From positions 372,001 through 436,000 of the forward strand of contig MBPM02000007.1 of NCBI GenBank assembly GCA_001695595.3: a DNA stretch of 64,000 nt, given 5' to 3'. The notes under the pieces were generated by a model. That model worked only from the letters and a program-made list of their open reading frames with translations, did not search any database and was not told the origin of the DNA. Within the stretch, counting starts at the first letter, position 1. Each line of letters opens with the position of its first letter. This document shows positions 33,280-46,203 of the stretch, one piece after another. A program made the translations under genes and the position numbers. The stretch comes from Plasmopara viticola (taxonomy: Eukaryota; Oomycota; Peronosporomycetes; Peronosporales; Peronosporaceae).

Positions 33280-36200
33280 AGAAGTGTCTTAATGACTATA
33301 GAAAATGATTATTCTGTACCTTGAGTACCAAGTACGTTATCTCACAATATATGGCTAAGCCACCAATATTAGTGTTGTTACCATATTTAGGAAACAAAGT
33401 GCTTGTGGAAAAAGACTCAAGGGTGATAACTTAAATTGTCAAAAGCTACTGGGGCTTTTATTGGCTCCTTGAGCAGTAAAAATAAAGATTTTTCTATTGT
33501 GCTACTGCAGGCTGGAGTAAACTTTAGTGGCGCGCTGACCTTGACAATCGCTCTTGATAATTCCATATTTTCTTTGCTGTCGTCACTTATATCTATTTTT
33601 TTTTTACAGTATTGCACTTTGACAGGTAAAGTTTTTACTTGCTTCTTATGCTTTGTGCAAACGAGGAACGTAGCAAGGTAGCCGGAATACGCGCTAAAAA
33701 GACCTTTGACGCTACCGGGAAAAATTTGTGCTAACAAAAAACGAACTTGGAGTGGATCACACTATTTGATGTTGTTACTAGGACATGTAAAAGTCCATTG
33801 TCTGTCTTATCACCACTGCGAATATCTTAAATAGAACTTACACAGAGGTTACACCACGGAATTTCTAATGATAAATTCAATTTATTTTCAGCTCACATTT
33901 TGAAGCGCAAGAGCTATATTGGGCATTTTAGAGTCAGGCGGATGGCTGTCTATCAAATTTTTGCATATAGCGAAGGTCAAGACTTTAAGTACACACTACG
34001 CAATAGCTACGGCAACCTCAATGCACCTGGCAACGTTTGTAGTCAGCCAACATCCAAGCCTTCAAGACTGAACTAATGTGGGGATGGAGCAATATGCTCA
34101 TGTGCCTCGAAGCATTGAAGACACCTCGAATGGCCGGTGCCCGCGAGGGTGCAGCATGTAGTTGCGCAAGGGCTCAGCGCGATTAATGTACAAACGGAAA
34201 TGTTGTTTAGCTATAGGAGTGCTCTATCAAAGCCACTTATACAATGGATGATGAAGTCATCTGTATCGATGACACCGCCGTGAAATGTAGATGTCCCTCC
34301 CACATCAAAGCTGCTTACGATGAGCGTGAAGGGTTTATTCAAAAGAAGCTCATTTCTTGCCCTGGGTCAGAGTAGGCAAAATGGTCATGATATCTTCCTT
34401 GTGTGGACGGAGCAATTGAGTAGCTCTAGTTGACTTGAAGCTCAGTGGGAAATAATGCAAATGGGCACTTGCGTACAATACCTTAGCTAAGGCGGCGTGT
34501 CCCACCTGGGATAAGCTGACGCAAGTTTATGCTCAGTAATGCAATCAACTTTCTTGTAGCCTAGGGTAAAATGCATTTGCTGACTTTGTCCAAGAGTTAG
34601 ATCTTTTAGCTAAATGGTCAGCTACTCTCTCGCTAAGGAAGTTGCAGTCACCGTCTTTTGGGCAAGCTGGACACGGGCGCGGTCTGACCACTGAAAAATT
34701 CAAAATCACCTCGGGGTGAAAAAAAAGCATCAAGTGCCGAATGAAATTTAAGGAAGAATATGTAGGGAAGAGTCAGAGCTCATCGGGCGGCTTGTTTTCC
34801 ATATTTCTTAGCTGACATTGATAATATGTTCGCACAACGCTCGGAAGTGGTATCCTTATGACTTTGCCAGCGCTAACGACAGTCAAATGCTTCCGTCAGA
34901 CGGAGTTGGTACGTGACGGACTTTGCTGTGCTATTAACATCGCTATTTGTCTAAGACCGGTCCGCCCAAGTGCAACCAGAAACGATGAAAAGAGAACGCC
35001 TTAGGCTCGGACTAATTTAACACATTTACTGAACTTCTTCCTGAAGTGACTTTAATTTCCCGCATTGGCAAACCACTCAGCAAAAAATACTACATCGAAG
35101 GCTGAATTTAAAGCGAAGTGGATACCTCATTATTGCTTTTGACTTCGTCTAAGTTGTAGCTCATGTTGCAGACTTTTGGCTAAAAGCTTAAGCAGTTTCA
35201 TCATAGTTGGACTGAGCATATCCTTTTGTGCAGATCTTTGTCGGCTTCTTCAATTCAGGCACACATCATGTGCTCCTGCTTGTCGCATCCCTAGCAGTGG
35301 AAGATACTATACTCGACAACTTTCAACCTCATAGGGACAAACCCGAGTCGGCGATCTCACGAATGTCTTTACTTGGGATCATGTAGGCCGTGAAGCTACC
35401 CATTAAAGGCAGCTTAGAAAAAAGAGCCTGTTTGTAGCCCTACTCTACAAATAACTTTTCGCCAAATACTTGAATTTAATCGAGGAGTAAGAAAAAGTTT
35501 TTGCTGACGCGTTGCAGACGTTAATTTGTGAGTCAAATGTGGCTTAGTGAAATAGACGCCGCCACAAAAGTGATAGCAACATGGACCATGGCAAACGGTG
35601 ATCGTCAAAGAGAAAAAAAATCGTTGAGATATCTGATTCTAGATAACAACTTCAGTCGCAGAAAGTTTAGAGAGAACAGATGCAAAGACTATGAGTTTCT
35701 TGAAGCAAACCAATATACATCAGAATCAAGTAAACAAAGACGTCCCACCAGCGCTATTGTGGGTTAGCACTGTTCCGGATTCTGAAAGCATTGAAGTACG
35801 CGCGAACAATGCTGAGCTAGCAAAATAAATTGGGATTGCAACCTCGCATTGATCTTTATCATACCGACTATACTTTCGTGTAACTGACCTGAAGAGCCCT
35901 TCCACGCTCTTAAACATAAAAGACCTGGAATAAGTTTTAAAATGAAAACTTTCTTTTGAACTGAATCTCCGTGATAATATTCTCGGTCCGTACATTAGAA
36001 TTCATGGCTCAAACCAAAAGACTACTATGTCTCGACCCAAGGCTTAAGAGGCCAATAAAAAAGCCACGTCCTCATAATACGGAAATTTTTGGTCACGAGT
36101 AAAATTGGGACGCCCTGGTTTGGAGCCAGAAGCAGTGGGCTATTCGCATTTTTTTTACACAAATATACTATATTGGAATAAACAAATTTGAGTGCTAACT

Positions 36201-36335
36201 TGCGCGCCCACAGTCGACAAAAGAAGAATAGCTGATGCTTTGAAAAAATTAGTAGAAAAGGGGTCAATTTCAGTGTTTTGCTAATGGGACGGTCGCATAC
36301 ATTTCTAAAATTAAAATTGATTTGGATGTGAAATT
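33280..36335. other. Gene-poor stretch, no supported gene
   Basis: Open frames such as 33417-33737 (minus) lack an ATG start and any known domain. A stretch at 34250-34400 has short coding-like runs broken by stops and may be old transposon sequence. Nothing can be named. Confidence 0.5.
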
Positions 36336-36390
36336 CGAGAATCAAAGTCGCAGCATCTTCTCGGCAACATGATATCTTAAAACTAAATTA
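36336..36390 (-). repeat. tRNA-like repeat, degraded copy
   Basis: Minus-strand sequence resembling the tRNA-like unit at 36647-36702: TTAATTTAGTTTTAAGATAT...GACTTTGATTCTCG aligns with it along its whole length, but the boxes are eroded. Confidence 0.3.
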
Positions 36391-36646
36391 ACGGCGCTTG
36401 CTCAGTCCAGACGATTGATTTTTAGCCCAAGCAATTCGCACTGCCCAACAAAAACGCTGAACACAATATCATGCATACCATATCTTCTTCTTGTCAGTAA
36501 ATTACGGGCGTCGCTTTATGAGCTAATATGCATATTTGCTTGCGAAGAGAGCTGCATCACAACTGGCTAATATATGTGGACAATTGTGGTACCTTAAAAA
36601 TACAGTTGATGCTAGACGTAGGGTTTGGCACAAAAGTGCACCGTTT

Positions 36647-36702
36647 GGGAATCAAATCCAGGCATCTCGTTGGTAACGAGATTTCTTGCCACTAAATCAA
36701 CA
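36647..36702 (-). repeat. tRNA-like (SINE head) repeat
   Basis: On the minus strand an A-box-like GATTTAGTGGCAAG is followed by a perfect 5-bp stem with a 7-nt loop (TCTCG-TTACCAA-CGAGA), shaped like an anticodon arm, and a B-box-like GATTTGATTCCC. No acceptor stem pairs, so it is not a working tRNA; it is better read as a tRNA-derived SINE head or tRNA pseudogene. Confidence 0.45.
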
Positions 36703-39700
36703 CGCTAGCTTAGATCGAGCGATCTCTTTTCAGCTTAGGCAATTTAGACTGCTCGACAACACGAAAATTGACAGCACAATGTCGTTTCTTGGCTTTGAAA
36801 CATACAAATATGACTCGAATTTAAGCATGTTGTGGCTGAATGGCTTAGTCTTTAGACTCTTATAATCCATACAGTTCGAGCCTTTTGACTACCGACTAGA
36901 CATTACCGTTGTAATTCGTGCTGCTTTTAAAGTCCGCACAAATGCTCAGTAAACCTTCAACATTACAAGCCCTTAGCCAGCTTGTCGTCCGCATCTAACC
37001 AATGTCGGGGTCTGAACCAAACAGCATTCTGACGTCGTGTGTCGTGGTCACCGTGGCTAATAACCACGCATCATCTTGGTGTAAGTATGTTATGCTACTT
37101 AATGACATTTTGCCGCGCGTAGAGCACACCCGCATTTTGTGCATTAGCCTTCCTTGTTAAAAGTTAAGCCCACACTCGCACGCCCGTGCGTTACGCACAG
37201 TGTAATATCAAGCGGTCATTACACTTACATCACATCTTGCGCACTCCGTGCTCGATCTTTGATCAAAGAATCGTGCTCAATGCGCCAAAGATAATGAATA
37301 ATAATCTCGTTGAGACGGGTGGGCGACATTTTTGTGCTCGATGAGCAGTCCGTGATCGCTTATGAGATTGTGTGCAGAATAACATTGAGGCTTCGAACCC
37401 GACATATCTTCATAGCCAGATAAATAGATCCACAAAGCAATTCCTATGCAAAGTACTGTGCTCATTCGGCGGCTCAGTGAGCCGAACCGGTTAAACTTGC
37501 ATCTCGTAAATTGTCAGAGGATGTTACAATTGTTTGCAAGCGTTGAGTTCAAAAGTGCGTCTCTTCGCATATTTGCATGCACTTCGTGACAGCTTAAACC
37601 AATTTAAAGCGAGTAAAGCGGTACCTTAGATCGGCTTAAGACTCGTCGTCAATAATTAACGAGCTTCTGTCCAGAGATCTATGGTCTGCGACATCGTTCT
37701 TCCGCGGGATCGCTTCCGTAGCGGTCATCACGATTATCGAGAAGGGGTCTGGTGGTCATTATGCCGCAAGTCTTTGGAATAGGAAGCATACTCTTGCCGA
37801 CGACGCTAGACACCATGTTAAAATCGTCGACGCCGTCGGCGCAATACCGCCAAGATGGGGCTTTATTCGTTGTCATCGAGACAATTAATCCAAGGCGGGG
37901 CTTCATTGATTAATAAATGCTGCCGTCGAAGCAATAACGCCAAAACAGTGCTTTATATAAATAGCTGAGGAGGAGATAACATTTTTCACTTCTTGACTTC
38001 TGGCTTTGAACAGGAGACGGCATCGTACGACATCCCTCTGCACGTGATATTGACGCTCTCCCTCGTTATCGAGGGATAAATGAGGAGGTTGCTTTGCGGC
38101 TCATTGCGTGTTCTTTGCTGTGACTTCACTCATCGGGCGTCGTCAGGGACAGCTATAGTTGCAATGTTGGATAATACAAGATCTACATACCATAATTTTA
38201 CGCCCACCTGATGGCTCGGGTTTTCGTGGCTGAGCCTCGTCTCGCGTTCATTCGAATCGGGCATTACACGGCTTAAGTAAGCTTACCTAGAGCGCTGGGT
38301 GTGTCTAAATCTTCTAATGAAAATCAGGCGCGAATCGTCTAATGGGGCGCAGTATGGTTTAGTCATACAAATCGTAGTGATTGGATTCTTAGGCAGATTT
38401 TAAGCATTCGACAAGAACCGATGTTTGGCTTTACTGGTTTAATTCTTTCTTTACTTGGTCAGAATCGCTCTTTGATTAATCTGACGCTCAGATGTATTGT
38501 CTCTTGAGTGTCTTCAAAAACTTAGTTGCTGAGACACTATGAGTTTCTAACTTGCTTACGTAGTTGGTGGGGCGACATCAGTAATCCGCTCGGCCACTTC
38601 CCCCACTGCCAAGCCAAGAGCCACAATTATCTTACCATTGATACAACGTGAGAGTTAGCATCTTATTATTGTTTATAAATGTGAGTCTTATTTGGTGTAT
38701 TTTAGTAAAATGTGTAAAAGCATGCTGCTTTAGCGCCTTGATGTTTCTGCACACAATGCATTACGCGTCTTAAACGACGCAATTGGCTCGCTCTGCTTAA
38801 TGATTAGGTCGAGGATGATTCACTGTGAGCATGTCTAGCCTCATGCGAGGCGCTCAAAAGCACTTCTAATTGCCTTATCCTTACGCCTTTACCGAAAAAA
38901 AAGACTCGTATGCGATGTAGTTCACGTGCTTAAGATTTCCCATGGGATGAGCTTGACTTCCCTGAGGCAATCCCGGGTCCTTGAGGAGTTGGAGAGCGTG
39001 CGTTCTATGAGCTTCAGAAATTTGACTAACCGCCGTGCGTCATCACTCGCGAGGCTTCTTCCAATCGTAGTGTGCTCTATCGCAGGTCGTTTGAAGCGCA
39101 CAGTCTCGCGGTCTTAGCTTCAAAGGAGGATAGCAGTAGCTATGGACACTCTTTAATTGCCGTATATCGCAAGCTCGAGCGAAGGACAATGCTTTAGAGA
39201 AGTGCGGAAGCACTTCAGCGCTTGCTTGAGAGTAGGATTGTAAAGATTCTTATGAGTAAGTACATAAAACGATTGTTAATGGCAAGACCGCTGACCAGAT
39301 ATCACAGGCAAATTATCCGAAAGAGCCGTATCAGCAATAACCTTGAGACAGATTATCCCTAGTGAGCTAGCCCACGCATTCTTCGAACTGCACAAGGTCG
39401 AATAAACCGGTAATACATCCCGATCGTAAATGCCGAACTTCCAAAAACATTATTTCTGGGAATAATACGGTATTATATTTGATAAAGATATTTCAATTTG
39501 TCTGACAATTTCGATTGAGTGTCTTGAGCGGATTTAATTGCATCTTCTGCTCAGCTGATTACGTCTATCCGCGATATCGTTCTCGTACGAAATTTGGTCG
39601 TAAACTTAACTTGACTTTTTTCAAGCCTCTCCTCCAATTATCGCGGAAGCACTCAGGTTTCTAATGCTAGCAGAAGTCTAGGGCGTTTTTGCCTTTCGTG

Positions 39701-41902
39701 TATGAGGGTACCAGTCCGTAGATATATGAAACGCATTGTTAAGTGCAATTTTAACATGGATAGCGAAACGACCCACAATTATGACGTCTCAGTGCAGCGT
39801 TTCCAGGCACCCAGTTTACTGTCACCTTTTAAGACATTATTCTGCGCGTGATCTACTGCTGACATCAACTAATGGATTCTAGAAATCATAAAAAGTGTCA
39901 GCCAAAAGCAGCGGTATGCCATTGATAAAATTGTGTTCGGAAAGTTCCAAAGCCGTCTGGTCTGCTTCTGAGCGGTTATACACGAGCACATTATTCAGCG
40001 AAAGCTTGCGATCGTCAAGACAATTATGTGACGAGACAATTAACGTATCCGGGGCGTTTTGATATGCCTTGTACTATAGCTAGTTGATCTCATAGCATGT
40101 GTTAAGCATACTAAATGCGTGAGTTATATTGTCAGTGTAGACCGACAAATCTAGTGCATTGAAAAATGTGTAGTTAGACATGCTTACAAGCAACGCATTC
40201 TTCTATAGGATAGGCTTTTGTGCAGGTGCACACCATTTTTGCGGCGAAGTCGACCGATGCACCGTGCCAGTCTTCATATTTTCTGCGGAAAAAGCAGCGA
40301 AAAGCCCACCATCGCCAATGATTTGTGCGTGGCATTAAGTCAACCTCGTACACCTTTCTCGATCCGGTGGGAGGTCTTATGGACACCACGTCTTAATACT
40401 CAAGGTCAATTCAAAAAATCTTCGTCATAGATAGAATTCTAAACTTGTATGTGAAGAGGAGGTTCTATTTGCCTCTGCGATATTTTGTCCTTAACACGAC
40501 CAGGATTTCAGCGGTTCAAGGCTCAGTAGCTTTTACGCCTTTTGGGGTATCTTCATTTGGAGCTCACCTGCTGTGTACGACAATTGTCACCTTTATGTGG
40601 TTTAAAACAAAACGGGTCTCGCACACTTTTCCTCTCCTTGCAAGGCTATGCTACTTGCTTTAAGTGATACTTCGCCACTTACGCTATCTCTAGCGTCTTA
40701 GGCATTTAGTGCTTTCAGCGAATCTCCGCTAAGGTAAGTTTTAACGGCGTTGTCGCTTTTATTTTCGTGAATTTATCGGTACCTAGGTACTTTCTTTTTT
40801 ATGGACGTGCAACTGTCGAGGAAAACCTTTCAGAGGACCGTATGCTCAACAGAATTAGAATTTGACCCACCAAAGCTCTGTTGTGAGAATTGGCTCCGGA
40901 CCACCACTCTTAGCCAGGGTCAAGTTATACCTGTCCACAATAAAGGCAAGAAGCGACTTTATGGTATTAAAATCCTCAAATTTAACATTCAGGTTCTATT
41001 TAAAATGAGACCATCAATCCTTTAGCCAATACACTTATTTCTGCTGCTTTTTCTTCGAGCATCAGTAGCAAGCTCGTACACTTACGCGTACAGCTAGCAT
41101 CTCTCCTCTACTAAACTCACCATATTAAGAGCTGCCAACACTTACTCCAGCATGCGATGTAAGCAAGAGCAATTACTACCTACTGCCTTTAGGTACTTAG
41201 CTTTTTCGTTCAAAGGCGCCGATACTCCTCTCAAAAGTTCCATCATATTATATCATTGCCTAAGATAAAAAAAATAGACAGCGGACGATCTTGTAGACAC
41301 TAGTATTTAGCAGTCTCGAGGGCAGTAGTAGTGCATGTGGTGTGATACATGGCAGTACCTACGGCAGCAAGCGAAGAAGCTGGCTCACGTCTTTGGCAGG
41401 AGATTCGCGGCATGACCTTTTATGTAATGACAATCGTCAACAATGGCGTGACGTGATAAGCCAATATTTGTGACAAAACGCTACCACAATAAGAAAGCTG
41501 CGTTGGGGAGGAGCTTTTTTCCTGTTTTGATAGTAATAATTGGTAGGAGGTTAAATTTGGTAAGAATCAGAAAAAAATGCATAAGTAACGAGAGTCTAAA
41601 AGCTTAGTTTTCATGACCAAAAACACCTCGTTTCACCACTACGGCAGAATTGTCTACGGTACAAGCGGAATGCACAGGCACTTGACACATAAATATCACT
41701 AGTAAGACAAATGGCCAGCGGAACTTTTTGGTGTCCGTGCAATTAATGGCCGCCTGGTCTTGCCTCAAGTTGATTGCATTTGCCTCAGTAGCAATGACAA
41801 GGAAGAAAGGGATTGAAGGCAAGAATGCAGGTCATTCAAAATTCTGCCAATCATCGAGCACTGATACCGCAGTGGTGCATAAAAAGACCATGCCAAGGAT
41901 CA
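36703..41902. other. Gene-poor stretch, no supported gene
   Basis: No gene supported on either strand. Frames of 60-75 residues at 38926, 40218, 40445 and 40801 have no recognisable domain or splice structure. The last 60 bp belong to the paladin promoter. Confidence 0.5.
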
Positions 41903-41914
41903 TCATTTACCCAT
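41903..41914 (+). promoter_or_regulatory. Initiator-like element of paladin gene
   Basis: TCATTTACCCAT resembles the oomycete Inr (TCATTYYNCAWT) with a shifted CAT. It ends 7 nt before the paladin ATG, closer than usual, which would give a very short leader or a downstream start. Confidence 0.25.
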
Positions 41915-41921
41915 CGTTGAA

Positions 41922-44891
41922 ATGGAGGAAGTGGATGCGCTTCTGGACGCCATCTGCGCGCGTGCGACTCAAGTGCAGCACGCGCACGACCCAGAGAGCG
42001 AGCTTCGTCGCTTACTTGCGCCTGTTCGACAGCTTTTTGAGCGTCTACACCGTCAAGCGAGCGATAACACTGTATGCTCTTCCGGCAACTCAAGCGGCGA
42101 TGCCAGCCCTTTTCATTACATCAGCGGAGCCGCCGCAAAGTTGCACAAGATGGTGGGACAATCACAGCTAAGTTCTATTCCCAGAAAGCGCGCTAATCCA
42201 CCTACGTACTTGAATGATGCTGCCACGAGACTGCACGCTCTGGTCACAGGCAACACGACGGTGTTGACCAATAATTTGCGTGGCAAACAAAAGCAAAATG
42301 ACGCAGCTAGCCGGATTCAAGCTTTAGTCCGAGGCAAAACGGAGCGAGCGATGCTGACGAAACAATCGAGTCTTTTGGCCCAGGGCACTAAAGTGCTCAA
42401 TAAGTACGTGCTCAAAACGGATCGATTTCCCAATTGTCATGAATTGGACACGCCAAATGGGGACATTGCACCCAATTTTCGGCGTTTAATACATACCCCT
42501 CTATACGGATCCGCCCAACCCTCCTTGGTAAGAATACGCATAGTCGCGAGTGCTTACTTGCTAATGTAATATTGTTATTCGCAGGAAGGAATTCGCTTGA
42601 TTTTGAGTCGAATTGTGGCAGATGGATTTACAAAAGTGGTGTGGGTGAACTTGAGAGAGGTTGACCCAATTTTTGAGGAGTTTCTTTATCACTATAAACT
42701 AATGGTCGAATTCTTCTTATCGTAGGAGGCGGTTATTTACGTAAATGGACAGCCGTTTACGGCACGACGTAGTGCCAACTTGAACGAAAACGATTTAGTG
42801 CCTGGCATTACGGGCCATAAGATTCAAGTGCTCGAGTCCTCGATAAAAAGCAGTTTGCAAGAGGAATTAAAGATGACCGGTCACCGATTTCAGTACTGGA
42901 ATGAGGTCGCTTTACGAGAGAATAAATTGATTAAAGCCATTGCCGAGCCTGAACATGTGCTGACCTTGCCCGAATTGTATGAAAGTGCTGATGTGACGAA
43001 GCATAGCAGTGAACTTCAAAGCGTAGAGTACCGTCGTCTTCCTATCATGCGGGAAAATGCTCCAGAACATGGAGATGTCGAGACACTCATGACTCTGATG
43101 GAAAGAATTCATGACGGAGCCACAGCTTTTGTGTTTAATTGCCAAATGGGAAAGCGTCGAACAACTACGGCGATGGTACTGGGAAAATTGATCTACGAGC
43201 GAAATGCATTGGATCTTCAGGCTTTTACTTCTTCGACACACTGTCAGAACGAAGCGGGGGATTTTGCTGTTATTCGAGAGGTACAAACGCATCTCATTCA
43301 TGGACAAACAGCAAAGCGATGGGTGGACACTGTCATCGATGAGTGTGCCACTGTTTGCAACATCCGTAACGTGATTCATGAATATCGAGACTTGTCGAAT
43401 GCTGAAGCAAAGCCAGCGAAACGGTCGTACTATCTCCGTCACGCCATGAGTTTTTTGGAGCGGTATTTCTACCTCATTGTCTTTGGGGCATATATCATTG
43501 AAACTTTTGTAGCGCCAGCCACTGAAAAGGAAAAAGTGGACGTGGTAGCCTTTTCAAAGTGGCTGCAACAACATCCAGACTTGTTTCGCTTGTTAGATGA
43601 TCTAGGTGGAGTGCGCTACAAGTCGGACAAAGTATTGACCGATTGTGTATTGAAGATGGATCATTTTTTCGGCATCGCACGGATTCCGTTCGAGTTGACC
43701 CCAAATGTTCCAAATTATCGACGGATTGCTAATGAACCAATCTTTGGAACAGCGCAGTGTCTGGAGCAAGGCATTCTCGATGTGATTGACCACTTACGCG
43801 GCGAGTTTGATCGCGCCATCTGGATTAATTTGCGAGAAGAAGCTGTAATTTACGTCACGGGGCGTCCCTTTTGCGTACGTCATCAAGACAATCTCATGGT
43901 GAACGTGGAATACCCAGGCATCGAAGTGGATGAAATCACGGCCATTGAAGAGCAAGTGAAGGTGGAGTTACAAACCAAGGTTCGCAACGACGATGGTCTG
44001 TTTATGTATTGGTACGAACCTCGCGAGATGGTGAATGCTGAGACCATGGAGCACATTCAACCAGAGACTGATATCAAGACGTTGACTGAAGTTTATTCCA
44101 ACGCGACTCAAGTTACTGGATTTGATCTGCGGTATGCTCGAATTCCAGTGTCGGATGAAACGGCACCCGAAGAGAAGGATCTGGACGATCTGGTGCGTCT
44201 GTTGGTACCGTCTTTTATGCACGAATTAAGCCTTCCTTTCCCTTTCGACACGAGCGAAATTAGCTCACAAAAGCTCAAGACAGCCGTGATTTGCAATTGC
44301 CAAATGGGGCGAGGACGGACAACCACTGCACTTGTCTGTGTCTTGATGCTTCGGATCGTGCTGGAAGACATTGCCCCATCTTTGAAAAATTCACATTTGT
44401 TAACTGAGATTCTCGGCACTCGAGCTCCCACCCATCGACGTCACTCGGCTGCAATGGCAGCGGAGTTTGTCGTGATTCGCAAGTTGCTTCAGACGCTCGA
44501 GAATGGTGCAGACTGTAAATTAGTGGTCGATTACGCCATCGACCAGTGCGAGCACCTGCAGAATCTGCGCGATTGCATTAGCCACTGTCGTGATTTGGCC
44601 ATGGATCGCGACCTCACGAGTGCCAAGCGCGACTTTTTCATGTTGCGGGCCGTCAATTATCTCGAACGCTACTTTTATCTCGTGTGTTTTGCGTCGTATT
44701 TACTGGAAGAGCGTCATGCCTCGTTTCAACGCACGTTATTCGTCACGTGGATGAACGAACGCTATGGTAGCGCATTGTATGAATTGTTGGATAATCTTTG
44801 CTTTGAAGAGGAAATTGGGGCCGAGACTCACGTGTCGTCAATGCGCTGGCGATGGCGTCGGAAGCGAAAACTCATCTCACGGCTCGAGTAG
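41922..44891 (+). CDS. PALD1: Paladin-like tandem phosphatase-domain protein
   Basis: Three exons (41922-42527, 42585-42659, 42726-44891) give 948 residues. The N-terminal ~160 residues are helical and include an IQ-like calmodulin-binding motif (AASRIQALVRGKTERAML). Two homologous repeats follow. Each has a WVNLREE/WINLREE strand and a phosphatase loop CxxGxxR: CQMGKRR at Cys ~366 and CQMGRGR at Cys ~752. Each is followed by a conserved ERYFYLI/V helix. Paladins resemble dual-specificity phosphatases; activity towards phosphoinositides has been reported in animals, and signalling or endosome control is the usual role. The junctions restore WVNLRE-EAVIYVNGQPF, matching the second repeat. The DDRGK1 gene starts 84 bp downstream on the same strand. 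Confidence 0.85.
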
Positions 44892-44975
44892 ATTTGTACT
44901 ATTAGCAAGATAAAATAGTGTGTCACACATAAAACTTAAATTTTTTTAATTACTCGTAGAAATTAATAAGCACGG

Positions 44976-46127
44976 ATGCTGTCGGATGGTGTGCTTCTGG
45001 TCATCTCGGTCGGTGGCTTGGCCGCCACATTGTTGCTGCTTCTATACCTTGTCGGCTTCTTCACTGGCACTAAAGTGCGTTGATCGATGTATTGTGGGGT
45101 AGACTTCCTAGCATTAACGCGCACTTGATTTGTTGTCGGTATACCAGAAAGTAGTCGATGAAGACCAGGCCGAAGGTATACGTGGCCAAAGAGGCGGTCT
45201 AGCAGCATTGCGCAAGCGTAAGAATCGTAAGAAACGCAATGCAGAGAGTGAAGAGAATGCAGAAGCTGTACAAGTAATGGATCCGGTTCCAAATGAAGCT
45301 GGGGAAGCTGCAGGAGCCAACGAAGAAGAAGTCGTGGAGCCGTACGTGCCTGTCGAGCAAATTCTCTTGCTGCCTCTTTGAATTGATTTTTGGCAATTAT
45401 CAATTTAGACGTGCAATGACGAAAAAGGAGCTGCAAAAGGAATTGAAGCGTCGAGAACGCGAGGAGCTACGGCAGGTGTGAAATGTATTCTCAAAATTTA
45501 TTAGATTTTGCGGGTTTACTTTGCAACTGAACATGTTGCTTCTAGTTTGACCAGCAGCAGCGAAACGAGCGGCAACGTATTGCAGAGGAAAAAGAAGCGG
45601 CGTATCAAAAGAAACGCAACGAGCAAGCCAAGCTGGAAGCAGCTTTGGAAGAACAAGAGCAAAAAATAAAGGAAGAGAAGGAGCGCAAAGAGAAGGAAGA
45701 ATTTGACCAATGGAAAGATATGTTTACGATCGAGGAAAAGGGCACCAGAGTGGCCCACGACAGCGACGAGAGCCAAGTCTTATTGCAACAATTTATTGAT
45801 TACGTCAAGTTCCACAAAGTGGTACTGCTTGAGGATTTGGCTGCAGAGTTTAACTTGGCGACCCAAGAGGCAATTGATCGCGTTGAGTCTTTACTGGCAC
45901 TTAACCGTCTAATGGGAATCATGGATGATCGGGGCAAGTTCATCTATCTCACCGAAGAGGAATTGGATACTGTTGCCAAGTTTATCCAGCGACGCGGACG
46001 TTTAGGGATTGCAGAACTGTCGAAAGAGTGTATGAAACTCATTCGCTTGGATGGAGAAGCAGCTCAGAATGCACCAAGTTCATTAGAGTGGCTAAACAAC
46101 GAAGATGGTACGGATCTGGCCGATTAA
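44976..46127 (+). CDS. DDRGK1: DDRGK domain-containing protein 1 (UFMylation factor)
   Basis: Four exons (44976-45074, 45148-45341, 45409-45475, 45546-46127) join in phase to 313 residues, almost the length of human DDRGK1 (314). An N-terminal hydrophobic anchor (LLVISVGGLAATLLLLLYLVGFF) leads into a charged, Arg/Lys/Glu-rich coiled coil, then a winged-helix domain with the signature DDRGKFIYLTEEEL and RRGRLGIAEL. DDRGK1 (UFBP1) anchors the UFL1 ligase on the ER membrane and promotes attachment of UFM1 to ribosomal and ER proteins, supporting ER quality control. The exon 2 donor (GTACGT) was chosen because it keeps the frame. It is tail-to-tail with CFAP53, 76 bp apart. Confidence 0.9.
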
Positions 46128-46203
46128 TGCCCGTAGTTTGCAGGAAAACAACGGTCATTTAAAAGTTGAAAAGCAGATATATATTTCCTAGCACTCTCAA
46201 ACT

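Noticed and set aside
33417..33737. A 106-residue minus-strand frame with a hydrophobic start
   Set aside because: Opens with TTG, not ATG; no signal peptide from a real start and no domain.
37840..37950. Possible tandem repeat around GGGGCTTTAT/GGGGCTTCAT
   Set aside because: Only two or three imperfect units; too weak to call a repeat.
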